A DNA stretch of 47,073 nucleotides from Bacteroidales bacterium (GCA_017506175.1 JAFVNW010000013.1:1-47073), one strand, 5' to 3'; positions 37,317 to 45,394 are shown, counted from the first letter of the stretch. Notes: a model not told the origin generated them from the sequence alone. Numbers and translations are program-made.

Positions 37317-37490
37317 ATGAAACACTTTATTTGCATTTTCGGAGCCATCACCTTCGTCCTTTTAGACCTTGGTCTTTTGTTTAAAATCATGCACTGGCCT
37401 GGTTCTGCCCCAATGATAATACTGTCGATGGGCGCCCTGCTTCCTGTATTGATCATCTGTACCGCCATCTATGTGGCAAGGAAAAAGTAA
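37317..37490 (+). CDS. Miniature GldL-like membrane protein
   Basis: 57 aa, ATG 37317 to TAA 37490. Two transmembrane helices (about 3-20 and 32-52) joined by LLFKIMHWPGSAPMI. The KI-x-H-W-P-G loop and the following SMG-ALL segment resemble the N-terminal membrane hairpin of GldL/PorL (GALFKITHFxxG ... SIGLLTEALIF). The glutamate of the GldL second helix that takes part in proton transfer aligns with Pro here, and the cytoplasmic tail of GldL is absent. It follows the mini-GldM gene by 13 bases and precedes a T9SS cargo gene by 68 bases, so a shared transcript is likely. Function unknown; small KIxHWPG membrane proteins may be a wider Bacteroidetes family. Confidence 0.6.
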   Translation: MKHFICIFGAITFVLLDLGLLFKIMHWPGSAPMIILSMGALLPVLIICTAIYVARKK

Positions 37491-37558
37491 GTCTTTTCAT
37501 CCGTTTTTCGCTTGCTTTAAATAATTCGTAGTACTTTTTACCACAAAAGCAGATACCC

Positions 37559-39559
37559 ATGAAGCACCTTCTTCTGCTCTTTCTTTTCATGTGGGTCGTA
37601 CCCCTCTTCGCGCAGTCGGAGCAGCTGCCCAGTCCGCGCGGCAAGTATGTCAGGTTCCTTCTCTGCCATGACGGGACCACCTACGCTGCCACCGGCGGGG
37701 GTGTCTGCATCAGCCACGACCACGGCATCCATTGGGCGTTTTCCAACAGCGGCCTCGCCTCGCTGGACACCAAGTCGTTGGCGCGAATCGGCGATACCGT
37801 CTTTGTCTCCACCGATGAGAACGTCTTCCGCACCACCAATGGCGGACAAAGTTGGGAGCCGTGCGGCGCGGAACTGCAAGGCTTTTACTGCAAGCATATT
37901 TTGGCCCACAACGGCATTCTATTTGTCGGCACCTATCTGCGCGGCATTTGGAGATCTACCGATAGGGGAAATTCGTGGCAACATGTTTCAGACGGCTTCC
38001 CCGTCGATTATGCCTACTACCTGTCCGCCCACGGCGACTATGTCTTCGCCAGCACCTATCTGCAAGGATGCTACCGCTCCTCCGACAATGGCGAGCACTG
38101 GGAGAGTTGCAACACCGGGCTGACCGAAACCACGGGCATCTCTATTTATGCGTTTGGCAACCGATTGTTTATGAGCACATTGAGTGGAAGTCTTTTCACC
38201 TCCGATGATGATGGCGCGCACTGGACCGCTTCGAGTGGCCTACCCAGCATCAAGGCCTTTTGCTCGTGGCAGGACACACTCTATGCTGCCTCCTTCGGAC
38301 AAGGCATCTACTACTCTACCGACAACGGCAGCAATTGGAGTCACCCCGCCACCATACCGAATGCCACCAGCTTGTGGAGCATCGCCGTGGATGAAAGCAC
38401 TGTGTATCTGGGACTTGACAACGGTACAGTGGCTACGAGTGACCACATAGGGTCGAACGGACACATCTGCGATATGGCCCCGTTCAATGCCACCATCGGC
38501 GGACTGGCCTTTTGGGGCAATCGGCTGATTGCCACCTCGCATGGCTCCAACCTCTTCTATACCGACAATCTCGGGGAGAATTGGACCGGCGGCAACGTGG
38601 GCACTGTGGAAATACGTAGTATTCTCGTACACAACAATACCGTACTGGTGGGTACCGATATGTTGGGCGCTTTCCGCTCTACCAACGGAGGCGGCTCGTT
38701 TAGCGCCGTCAACAACGGTCTCAGCACCAATTGGATACAGTGCTTTGCCGCCACCGACAGCCAAATTTATGCGGGCAGCGGCAATGCCGGCGTGTTTGTA
38801 AGCACCAACGACGGACAAAGCTGGCAGAGCGCGGGACTTCCCGGCTTCGAAATCCGCAGCATGGCGGCCTCCGCCCGCGGCCTTTACGCTGCTACCGACC
38901 ATGGGCTTTATTTCCTGCCCATTGGCAGCAATAGCTGGCAGGGAATTGGCGGTGAAGAGGTGGGCGAACAGCCCACGGCGGTGGCCCACATCCACGACTC
39001 GCTGTGGGTGGGCACCCGCGACAGAGGGCTCTTCTACTACGATGAAACCGGCGACCGCTGGGGCAGTTGTCCGGGATACGAGAATGAACCCATCCGGTGC
39101 GTGCTGGCCAGCGAGCAAGGGTTTGTCGTCGCAGGGCTGGAACACGGACGCTGGGCGCAAATCAACCTCTCCAACGCATCGGCCTCCGCACTGGGGAACC
39201 TTGATATAAATTATCCCATCCTGACTGTCGCCGAAGGTCCTGACAGCCAGCTCTATTTCGGCACGCCAGTCGGCATCTTCCGGTGCCCTCCGTTTGAAAA
39301 TGTCGGGATTTCCGTCTGCGGACAGACAACCACAAGTCACATCGCTCCCAATCCGTGTCACGGACAGACGGTCGTTTCCGTACCCGACGGCGGCGCAGAG
39401 ATCTCGATCATCAATTCCATTGGAAAAACCATCGCCAACTATCAAACTTGCGATGGTATTTGCAATATTAACGAACTAGCAGCTGGCATTTATCTCGTAA
39501 GAATAAAATCCAAGCAAGGCACAGAAGTACACCAACTGATTGTTGGTGGGAGGCGATAG
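37559..39559 (+). CDS. T9SS-exported multi-blade beta-propeller
   Basis: 666 aa. Signal peptide at 1-20 (KHLLLLFLFMWVVPLFAQ). From about 25 to 590 the chain is a series of blades of the BNR/Ycf48 (photosystem II stability factor-like) type: repeated 'STDxGxSW' sequences such as RTTNGGQSW, RSTDRGNSW, RSSDNGEHW, TSDDDGAHW, YSTDNGSNW, YTDNLGENW, RSTNGGGSF and STNDGQSW. The C-terminal about 75 residues are a T9SS type A sorting domain (IAPNPCHGQTVVSV ... GIYLVRI ... QLIVGGRR). The propeller probably binds a protein or glycan at the cell surface; no sialidase catalytic residues (Arg triad, FRIP) were seen, so a sialidase label would be wrong. It follows the mini-GldM/GldL pair. Confidence 0.87.
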   Translation: MKHLLLLFLFMWVVPLFAQSEQLPSPRGKYVRFLLCHDGTTYAATGGGVCISHDHGIHWAFSNSGLASLDTKSLARIGDTVFVSTDENVFRTTNGGQSWEPCGAELQGFYCKHILAHNGILFVGTYLRGIWRSTDRGNSWQHVSDGFPVDYAYYLSAHGDYVFASTYLQGCYRSSDNGEHWESCNTGLTETTGISIYAFGNRLFMSTLSGSLFTSDDDGAHWTASSGLPSIKAFCSWQDTLYAASFGQGIYYSTDNGSNWSHPATIPNATSLWSIAVDESTVYLGLDNGTVATSDHIGSNGHICDMAPFNATIGGLAFWGNRLIATSHGSNLFYTDNLGENWTGGNVGTVEIRSILVHNNTVLVGTDMLGAFRSTNGGGSFSAVNNGLSTNWIQCFAATDSQIYAGSGNAGVFVSTNDGQSWQSAGLPGFEIRSMAASARGLYAATDHGLYFLPIGSNSWQGIGGEEVGEQPTAVAHIHDSLWVGTRDRGLFYYDETGDRWGSCPGYENEPIRCVLASEQGFVVAGLEHGRWAQINLSNASASALGNLDINYPILTVAEGPDSQLYFGTPVGIFRCPPFENVGISVCGQTTTSHIAPNPCHGQTVVSVPDGGAEISIINSIGKTIANYQTCDGICNINELAAGIYLVRIKSKQGTEVHQLIVGGRR

Positions 39560-39603
39560 TGTTTACTACCTTTTAGAGATTTTTACAAAACAATTTTGCA
39601 AAC

Positions 39604-39666
39604 AAAAATCATCGAAGGGACTCGTATAAATCATACAAGAATTGACGAATTTTACTCAGCAAGACT
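39604..39666 (+). repeat. MITE-like interspersed element, fragment D
   Basis: AAAATCATCGAAGG-GACTCGTATAA to TCAGCAAGACT matches the middle of copy C (31310-31372) but lacks the terminal arms. Confidence 0.55.
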
Positions 39667-39724
39667 AAAAATATTTTTAATTTTTGTCATATACGAACAA
39701 AAAGTTGTAATTTTGAAGCCGATT

Positions 39725-39915
39725 TTATGGTGAGAAATCCCTTGTGGATTTCGAGAGGGAAGCAGGTGAAAATCCTGCACAGTACCCGCTGCTGTAATCT
39801 CCACAATGCCTCAGACAAAGGTCACTGTCGCACCGCGATGGGAAGACGCCTGAAGGCGGAGTAAGTCAGAAAACCTGCCATAACATCTATCACGGTAAGC
39901 TCCGGGCATTGGGCT
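39725..39915 (+). promoter_or_regulatory. Cobalamin riboswitch
   Basis: All core blocks are present in order: GAGGGAAGCAGGTGAAAATC then CTGCACAGTACCCGCTGCTG (39753-39794), GTCACTG (39821-39827), GGGAAGACGCC (39840-39850), and the B12 box AGTCAGAAAACCTGCC (39864-39879). The family binds adenosyl- or hydroxocobalamin and turns off B12 uptake genes. The remaining about 100 bases before the next ATG hold a GGAGGA/TCCTCC hairpin (39971-39992) that may be part of the expression platform. Confidence 0.95.
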
Positions 39916-40016
39916 GCTGCCAACGGGTCACCTCCGCTGTGCTTCGTATGCCTTCCCCGGTCTTCCATCGGGAGGATTTTCTATTTTCCTCCAACTTGAT
40001 GACTTAATCATGATTT

Positions 40017-41144
40017 ATGATGAAGAAAGGACATACAACGAAACAGAAAAAAGAGAGCGTTTTCAGCGCAAAGCTGAAAGGAATAATCGCAATGGGAATG
40101 GTGGCGGTCATCGCACTGACCGGCTGCGAAAAAATCGAGCCGGCTCCCGAACACGAACCAGTTGACCCAGACGAAGCCGCCGCCTCCGGCGTCTATGTGC
40201 TGTGCGAGGGGCTTTTTCAAATGAACAATGCCACCCTCACCTTCTACAACTACCTCACCGGAGATATTGACAACAACTACTTTTTGACCCAAAACGGACG
40301 CGGGCTCGGCGACACGGGCAACGACCTCAAAGCCTACGGCTCGAAATTGTACTGCGTGGTCAATGCCTCCGAAACGGTGGAGATTATGGAATTAAAGAGT
40401 GCCAAATCGCTGAAACAGATTTCGTTGTCGGGCAAACAGCCCCGCCGTATCGCCTTCGCCGACGGCTACGCCTACGTGTGCTGTTTTAATGGCGACGTGG
40501 TGAAAATCGACACCGCCACCATGGAGGTGACCGCCACCGCACAGGCCGGCAGCAACCCCGACGGCATCTGCACCGCCAATGGCAAACTGTATGTGGCCAA
40601 CTCCGGCGGGCTCAACTACCCCAACTACGGAAACACCGTCACCGTATTCGACCTCGCCACCTTCACCCGCATCAAGGACATCACCGTGGTCATCAACCCC
40701 ACCCGCATCGCCGCCGACAGTCAGGGTGATGTGTATTTGGTGTCGAACGGCAATTACGGCTCGGTTCCGATGACCTTTCAACGTATTGATTCACAAACCG
40801 ATGAGGTGGTGCAAACCTTTGATTTCGCCGTTACCAATTTTGCCATCTGCGACAACTTGTGCTATTTCTACCATTATGATTATAGTACAGAACAATGTTC
40901 GGTGAAGGTGATGGATGTAATGACGGAACAGATTGTCAACGAGCATTTTATCGCCGACGGAACGGAATTGCGCACACCTTACGGCATCGCCGTCAATCCC
41001 GAAAACGGCGACGTGTATCTCACCGACGCATACCAATATACTACGAATGGGGATGTCTATTGCTTCGGCAGCAATGGTCAGAAGAAGTTCCAGTTTGAGA
41101 CAGGAATCTGCCCCAACAACATTATTTTTCTAAAAGCCAACTAA
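40017..41144 (+). CDS. BtuG-like YncE/DUF5074 propeller lipoprotein
   Basis: 375 aa. The N-terminus has a charged stretch (1-22), then a hydrophobic signal core and lipobox LTGC (Cys38), followed by an acidic/Pro linker (EKIEPAPEHEPVDPDEAA) that in Bacteroidetes often marks surface lipoproteins. The rest is a seven-bladed YncE-type propeller: NDLKAYGSKLYCVVNASETVEI, QPRRIAFADGYAYVCCFNGDVVKIDT, NPDGICTANGKLYVANSGG, NPTRIAADSQGDVYLVSNG and TPYGIAVNPENGDVYLTDAYQY. BtuG of Bacteroides is such a surface propeller, binds cobalamin very tightly and hands it to the BtuB receptor. A cobalamin riboswitch directly upstream strongly supports this role. No btuB lies within the window. Confidence 0.8.
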   Translation: MMKKGHTTKQKKESVFSAKLKGIIAMGMVAVIALTGCEKIEPAPEHEPVDPDEAAASGVYVLCEGLFQMNNATLTFYNYLTGDIDNNYFLTQNGRGLGDTGNDLKAYGSKLYCVVNASETVEIMELKSAKSLKQISLSGKQPRRIAFADGYAYVCCFNGDVVKIDTATMEVTATAQAGSNPDGICTANGKLYVANSGGLNYPNYGNTVTVFDLATFTRIKDITVVINPTRIAADSQGDVYLVSNGNYGSVPMTFQRIDSQTDEVVQTFDFAVTNFAICDNLCYFYHYDYSTEQCSVKVMDVMTEQIVNEHFIADGTELRTPYGIAVNPENGDVYLTDAYQYTTNGDVYCFGSNGQKKFQFETGICPNNIIFLKAN

Positions 41145-41174
41145 CTTTTTTACAATAATTTAAACATCAAAATT

Positions 41175-43556
41175 ATGAAAAAAATTCTATTGATTTTATT
41201 TGCTTTCTGCACTTTAATGGGTGCGGTAAAGGCGCAGGAAGATGCCACCATCTCCGCTGACCAGATTCAGTATTGGATTGGTGAAGGTGAAAACGAAGCC
41301 ATCCTCATCGTGCAATGGTGCGACCCCGAAATCGCTTTCGCATGGGGCTACCGCTTTGATGGCGAGGTGAATGTTCAAACCATGCTGGATGACATCACTG
41401 CTGAAGACAGCCGCCTCACTTACGAAGGCGATGCCAGTACAGTGAACCAGATTTACTACAATGATGATGACTACAGCTTGTCATTGACCGGCTGGGGCTG
41501 GATGTACAATATGAATGGATGGATGGCCGGCCTCGGCTACACTTCACAGATGGTCACTAATGGTGACGTGGTGAAATGGGGCGATGCAGGCTGTGCCACT
41601 GAAGTGGGCGACATGTCCGACTGGCAAAACTTCACCTATATCTGGACTACCGATGTCACTCCCGTAAGCAACCCGAACGATACCGAGGTGGTGGACGCCA
41701 CCATTGAGCCCGAAGACATCGAATTCTGGGTTGGCGAAGGTGAAAACGAAGTGGTGGTCGCCATCAGCTGGTGCAGCAACACCGAGGCCGCTTTGGCATG
41801 GGGCTACCGTTTCGACGGTGCTGCCACCGTTTTCCAAGCGCTGACCGATATTGCCGCCGCCGACAGCCGCCTCACGGTGGTGGGTGCCGCTCCCTCCAAT
41901 GTCACTTATCAGGATGGTGAGCTCGACCTTACCATGCAGCCCAACCCGAACGCTCAGTGGGGCGATCCCGATTACGATGTTCCGATGCACAGTGTGAACG
42001 GACTGATGGGGCAGAACGCAATGTCCGCCGAACCGATTCACAATAACGATTTTGTGAAAATTGGCGGTGTGGCCTGCGGCATCATGTCCGACGACTGGAC
42101 CACCATTTCTTGGACCACTCCCATCACTCCCGCCACGGTTCCCGTACCGGTTGACACAACCGATGAGGTGGATGCCACCATTTCCGCCGACCAGATCACC
42201 TATTGGGTAGGCGAAGGCGAAAACGAAGTGGTAGTGGCCATCAGCTGGTGCAGCAACACCGAGGCCGCTTTGGCATGGGGCTACCGTTTCCACGGCGATG
42301 CCACCGTTTTTGAAGCGCTGACCGCTATTGCTGCTGCCGACAGCCATCTGGCTGTGGTGGGTGCCGCTCCCTCCAACGTCACCTATCAGGATGGTGAGCT
42401 CGACCTTACCATGCAACCCAACCCGAACGCCCAGTGGGGCGATCCCGATTACGATGTTCCGATGCACAGCGTGAACGGTGCAATGGGCATGAACGCAATG
42501 TCCGCAGAACCGATTCACGATGGTGATTTCGTGAAGATTGGTGGTGTGGCCTGCGGCATCATGTCCGATGACTGGAGCACCATCTCCTGGACTACCACCA
42601 TCAATCCCGCCACTGCACCCACTGAAGTGGGTCCGAGCGACGAGACCTTCGACGGCATCGTGGGTACGGAAGGCTGCCAGGGTATCCATTGTCAAGATCC
42701 CGCTATCTTGGGCTGGGCTACCACCTGCACCATTGAACGTGGCCGCCAGGACATCACCACTCCCGGCGTTTTCGCCACCTACGGCACTGAATCTGATGGC
42801 GTGGGCGCCGCTACCGAAAGCACGGCCGACGTGGTCAGCTTGGGAGACTATGGTATCGCAGTCCTCACTTTCGACATCCCGGTTCAGAACGGTGATGGTT
42901 ACGACTTTGCCGTATTTGAAAACTCTCTGAACGACACCTTCCTTGAGATGGCATTTGTAGAAGTAAGCTCCGATGGGGTCAGCTACTTCCGCTTCCCCTG
43001 CGTTTCCAACTCACCCACTGATGTACAGGTGAACAACGGCGGCAGCGTGGATGCCTCCCTCATTCACAACCTCGCTGGCAAATACAAAGCTGGCTGGGGC
43101 ACTCCCTTCGATTTGGAAGAACTGGCTGGTACGGAAGGACTTGATGTGAACAACATCACCCACATCCGCTTGGTGGACGTGGTGGGCTGCGTTGAACCGC
43201 GCTATGCCACCCGCGACAGCCACGGCCACATCATCAACGATCCTTATCCGACAGCTTTCCACTCCAGCGGATTCGACCTCGATGGCGTTGCCGTGATGAA
43301 CGGTTGGAGGCCCAATGGCGTTGAAGAGAGCACAATGGTGAACCATACGCTTATGGTATATCCCAACCCGTGCCACAGCAACCTCACCCTCAACACCGAA
43401 GCCCATGATGTGGTCATGCTCTTCAACATGCAGGGCGCTCTGCTGCAGCGCGTAGTGGCTACCGACATCACGACCACCTTGAATATGCAAGACCTGCCCG
43501 CCGGCCTTTATATCGTGCGCTGCGGCAACCAGTCGGCCAAGGTAGTCAAACAGTAA
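41175..43556 (+). CDS. T9SS protein with triplicated domain, B12-regulated
   Basis: 793 aa. Signal peptide (KKILLILFAFCTLMGAVKAQ). Three tandem domains of about 140 residues (about 24-160, 174-318, 331-475), each beginning I-x-x-x-YWxGEGENE, then a W-C-x-x-E-x-A-x-AWGYRF core; copies 2 and 3 are nearly identical. A jelly-roll-like domain follows (about 495-715; GDGYDFAVFENS, FVEVSSDGVSYFRFP, ITHIRLVDVVG, SGFDLDGVAVMN). A T9SS type A sorting domain ends it (YPNPCHSNLTLNT ... LPAGLYIVRC). It is 30 bases behind the BtuG-like gene and so falls under the B12 riboswitch. The repeated GYRF domain may bind corrin; this is inference from the operon only. Confidence 0.8.
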   Translation: MKKILLILFAFCTLMGAVKAQEDATISADQIQYWIGEGENEAILIVQWCDPEIAFAWGYRFDGEVNVQTMLDDITAEDSRLTYEGDASTVNQIYYNDDDYSLSLTGWGWMYNMNGWMAGLGYTSQMVTNGDVVKWGDAGCATEVGDMSDWQNFTYIWTTDVTPVSNPNDTEVVDATIEPEDIEFWVGEGENEVVVAISWCSNTEAALAWGYRFDGAATVFQALTDIAAADSRLTVVGAAPSNVTYQDGELDLTMQPNPNAQWGDPDYDVPMHSVNGLMGQNAMSAEPIHNNDFVKIGGVACGIMSDDWTTISWTTPITPATVPVPVDTTDEVDATISADQITYWVGEGENEVVVAISWCSNTEAALAWGYRFHGDATVFEALTAIAAADSHLAVVGAAPSNVTYQDGELDLTMQPNPNAQWGDPDYDVPMHSVNGAMGMNAMSAEPIHDGDFVKIGGVACGIMSDDWSTISWTTTINPATAPTEVGPSDETFDGIVGTEGCQGIHCQDPAILGWATTCTIERGRQDITTPGVFATYGTESDGVGAATESTADVVSLGDYGIAVLTFDIPVQNGDGYDFAVFENSLNDTFLEMAFVEVSSDGVSYFRFPCVSNSPTDVQVNNGGSVDASLIHNLAGKYKAGWGTPFDLEELAGTEGLDVNNITHIRLVDVVGCVEPRYATRDSHGHIINDPYPTAFHSSGFDLDGVAVMNGWRPNGVEESTMVNHTLMVYPNPCHSNLTLNTEAHDVVMLFNMQGALLQRVVATDITTTLNMQDLPAGLYIVRCGNQSAKVVKQ

Positions 43557-43590
43557 ATCACACTTTACGACTGATTGATCAGGACGCTTT

Positions 43591-43633
43591 TAGCGGGTTG
43601 TACTCTGTGACGGGTGCAATCCGCTATTTTTTT
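43591..43633 (+). terminator. Terminator of the B12 operon
   Basis: TAGCGGGTTG pairs with CAATCCGCTA (one G-T pair), loop of 16 bases, then seven T. It starts 34 bases after the T9SS gene. Confidence 0.82.
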
Positions 43634-43703
43634 CGGAAATACTCCTTTGCGTCTTGTAAAAAAACGAAGCGATATGAATAATTACGTGATTACGACTATT
43701 GCG

Positions 43704-43711
43704 TATATTTG
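43704..43711 (+). promoter_or_regulatory. Promoter -7 element just before the CRISPR-type repeat
   Basis: TATATTTG, ending 12 bases before the repeat, so a transcript would begin with only a few bases of 5' extension and then the repeat. Confidence 0.5.
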
Positions 43712-43723
43712 CGCCCGATATAA

Positions 43724-43770
43724 GTTGTGAATTGCTTTAATTCTTGTATCTTTGCAACCGCAGACACAAC
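43724..43770 (+). CRISPR. Solitary type II-C-like CRISPR repeat
   Basis: A 47-base unit beginning GTTGTGAATTGC and ending GCAGACACAAC. It has the length, GTTGTG start and internal GTATCTTTG block I associate with type II-C repeats of Bacteroidetes. Its ends are inverted (GTTGTG/CACAAC). Bases 43725-43744 are perfectly complementary to 43814-43833 in the tracrRNA-like element. Only one copy is present: no second repeat or spacer array was found in the window. TTG-N19-TATCTTTG inside the repeat is a good promoter. Confidence 0.7.
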
Positions 43771-43799
43771 GCTTGAACGTCATATTCAAAAAAAAGTAG

Positions 43800-43807
43800 T
43801 ATTTTTG
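43800..43807 (+). promoter_or_regulatory. Promoter -7 element of the tracrRNA-like gene
   Basis: TATTTTTG, ending 6 bases before the anti-repeat; fits TAnnTTTG with the RNA start near 43813. Confidence 0.6.
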
Positions 43808-43813
43808 CCGCAC

Positions 43814-43893
43814 AGAATTAAAGCAATTCACAATAAGGATTATTCCGTTGTGAAAACATCAAGTTCGGGGCCCACGCGGCCTCGTCTTTTTTT
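43814..43893 (+). ncRNA. tracrRNA-like RNA (type II-C)
   Basis: The RNA begins with a 20-base anti-repeat, AGAATTAAAGCAATTCACAA, perfectly complementary to the repeat 70 bases upstream. Next comes TAAGGATTATTCCGTTGTGAAAAC, the nexus-type sequence seen after the anti-repeat in type II tracrRNAs, with a small GGA/TCC stem. It ends with a terminator hairpin CGGGGCC-CACGC-GGCCTCG (43866-43884) and TCTTTTTTT. Promoter, anti-repeat, nexus and terminator are all present, so the gene looks intact. No cas9, cas1 or cas2 is in the window; the next gene is kamA. Confidence 0.72.
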
Positions 43894-43927
43894 ATCCCGT
43901 CACTACGCACTATTCACTAAATAGTTG

Positions 43928-43935
43928 TATCTTTG
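43928..43935 (+). promoter_or_regulatory. Promoter -7 element of kamA
   Basis: TATCTTTG, 55 bases before the ATG; fits TAnnTTTG. Confidence 0.55.
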
Positions 43936-43990
43936 CAGCCGCAAAAGATGGATCCTTTGATTTTCAAAACAAATTAAAATTCAACAATAT

Positions 43991-45232
43991 ATGGCAAGTA
44001 GAAGAAAAGAATTATTTCCGAACGTTACCGATGAACAATGGAACGATTGGAAATGGCAGGTCAAGAACAGAATCGAGACCCTCGACCAACTGAAAAAGTA
44101 CATCCAACTGACCCCGGAAGAGGAAGACGGCGTGGCGAAATCGCTGCAAACCCTCCGCATGGCAATCACCCCCTACTATCTGAGCTTGATCAACCCCGAC
44201 GACCCGTACTGCCCGATTCGCCGGCAGGCCATCCCGACCGCCGCTGAACTGCACCAAAGCAAGGCCGATTTGCTGGATCCGCTCCACGAAGATGAGGACT
44301 CCCCCGTCCCTGGCCTCACCCACCGCTATCCGGACCGCGTGCTGCTGCTCATCACCGACCAGTGCTCGATGTACTGCCGCCACTGCACACGCCGTCGTTT
44401 TGCCGGACAACACGACTGCGAAATGCCAGGCGAACGCATCCAGAAAGCCATCGACTACATCGCCGCCACCCCGCAAGTGCGCGACGTACTGCTTTCCGGC
44501 GGTGACGCCCTGATGGTGAGCGACAAAATGCTGGAATCCATCATCCAACGCCTGCGCGCCATCCCCCACGTGGAAATCATCCGCCTCGGCACCCGCACCC
44601 CGGTCGTCTGCCCCCAACGCATCACCGACGACCTCTGCAACATGCTGAAGAAATACCACCCGATTTGGGTCAACACGCATTTCAACCACCCGAACGAAAT
44701 CACCCCAGAATCCAGCGAGGCCTGCGCCAAATTAGCCAACGCCGGCATCCCGTTGGGTAACCAGTCCGTGCTTCTGCGCGGCGTGAACGACTGCGTTTAC
44801 GTCATGAAGAAACTCGTACAACAGCTGGTCAGAATCCGCGTACGCCCCTACTACATCTATCAATGCGACCTCTCCATGGGCCTGGAACACTTCCGCACCC
44901 CCGTTTCCAAAGGCATCGAAATCATCGAGAACCTGCGCGGACACACCTCCGGCTTCGCCGTCCCCACCTTCGTGGTTGACGCTCCCGGCGGCGGCGGCAA
45001 AACACCTGTCATGCCCAACTACGTGATTTCACAAAGTCCAAACAAGGTGATCCTGAGAAACTTCGAAGGCGTCATCACCACCTACACCGAACCGGCCGAC
45101 TACAAAGACGAGTGCCACTGCGAAGAGTGCGAGAAGAATTTCAAGACCGAAGGCGTCGCCTCCCTGCTCAAAGGCGACCACCTCGCCCTTGAACCACAAG
45201 AGCTCGAACGCAGAAAAAGACACCGTAAATAA
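43991..45232 (+). CDS. kamA: Lysine 2,3-aminomutase
   Basis: 413 aa, the full KamA length. Radical SAM cluster motif CSMYCRHC (Cys125, Cys129, Cys132) followed by TRRR, SGGDAL (about 166-171) for SAM, the PLP-lysine region [15 protein letters not shown] (about 329-343), and a C-terminal Cys-rich CHCEECEK (zinc site). The enzyme uses SAM, a 4Fe-4S cluster and PLP to turn L-lysine into L-beta-lysine, the first step of anaerobic lysine fermentation and also a route to a compatible solute. None of the other lysine-fermentation genes is adjacent. It is longer than EpmB, so an EF-P role is less likely. It sits right behind the tracrRNA-like gene with its own promoter. Confidence 0.95.
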   Translation: MASRRKELFPNVTDEQWNDWKWQVKNRIETLDQLKKYIQLTPEEEDGVAKSLQTLRMAITPYYLSLINPDDPYCPIRRQAIPTAAELHQSKADLLDPLHEDEDSPVPGLTHRYPDRVLLLITDQCSMYCRHCTRRRFAGQHDCEMPGERIQKAIDYIAATPQVRDVLLSGGDALMVSDKMLESIIQRLRAIPHVEIIRLGTRTPVVCPQRITDDLCNMLKKYHPIWVNTHFNHPNEITPESSEACAKLANAGIPLGNQSVLLRGVNDCVYVMKKLVQQLVRIRVRPYYIYQCDLSMGLEHFRTPVSKGIEIIENLRGHTSGFAVPTFVVDAPGGGGKTPVMPNYVISQSPNKVILRNFEGVITTYTEPADYKDECHCEECEKNFKTEGVASLLKGDHLALEPQELERRKRHRK

Positions 45233-45252
45233 CTATGAAATAGGTTCTATTT

Positions 45253-45283
45253 AAAAGGTTCGGGAAACCCGGACCTTTTTTTT
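45253..45283 (+). terminator. Terminator after kamA
   Basis: AAAAGGT-T-CGGG pairs with CCCG-G-ACCTTTT, loop AAA, followed by T-run; 21 bases after the stop. Confidence 0.85.
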
Positions 45284-45326
45284 GTGTGCGATGAAAAGCG
45301 AACCATTCGCGGCTCCGGATTTTTAG

Positions 45327-45334
45327 TAATTTTG
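45327..45334 (+). promoter_or_regulatory. Promoter -7 element of the thiamine pyrophosphokinase gene
   Basis: TAATTTTG, 61 bases before the ATG; fits TAnnTTTG. Confidence 0.55.
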
Positions 45335-45394
45335 CACGCTAATTGAAAACAGAGAATCATCCAACCAAATAAAAACTGAGGAGAAACAAGCAAG

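Noticed and set aside
37559-39559. Sialidase activity for the BNR-type propeller
   Set aside because: STDxGxSW blades alone are shared with many non-enzymatic propellers. The arginine triad, FRIP motif and catalytic acid pair of sialidases were not seen.
41175-43556. Assembly artefact as the cause of the near-identical repeats in the T9SS protein
   Set aside because: Copies 2 and 3 differ at scattered positions and the frame is kept throughout, so a true duplication is more likely, though copy number could still be misassembled.
43925-43943. A second CRISPR-type repeat fragment (TTGTATCTTTGCAGCCGCA) close to the repeat sequence at 43744-43762
   Set aside because: The match covers only the promoter-like TATCTTTGCA part; the GTTGTG start, anti-repeat-complementary region and CACAAC end are missing. 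The same motif is a usual Bacteroidetes promoter and serves kamA here.
43991-45232. EpmB-type EF-P lysine modification enzyme
   Set aside because: The protein has full KamA length and the C-terminal Cys-rich region; EpmB is shorter and no EF-P or EpmA gene is adjacent.
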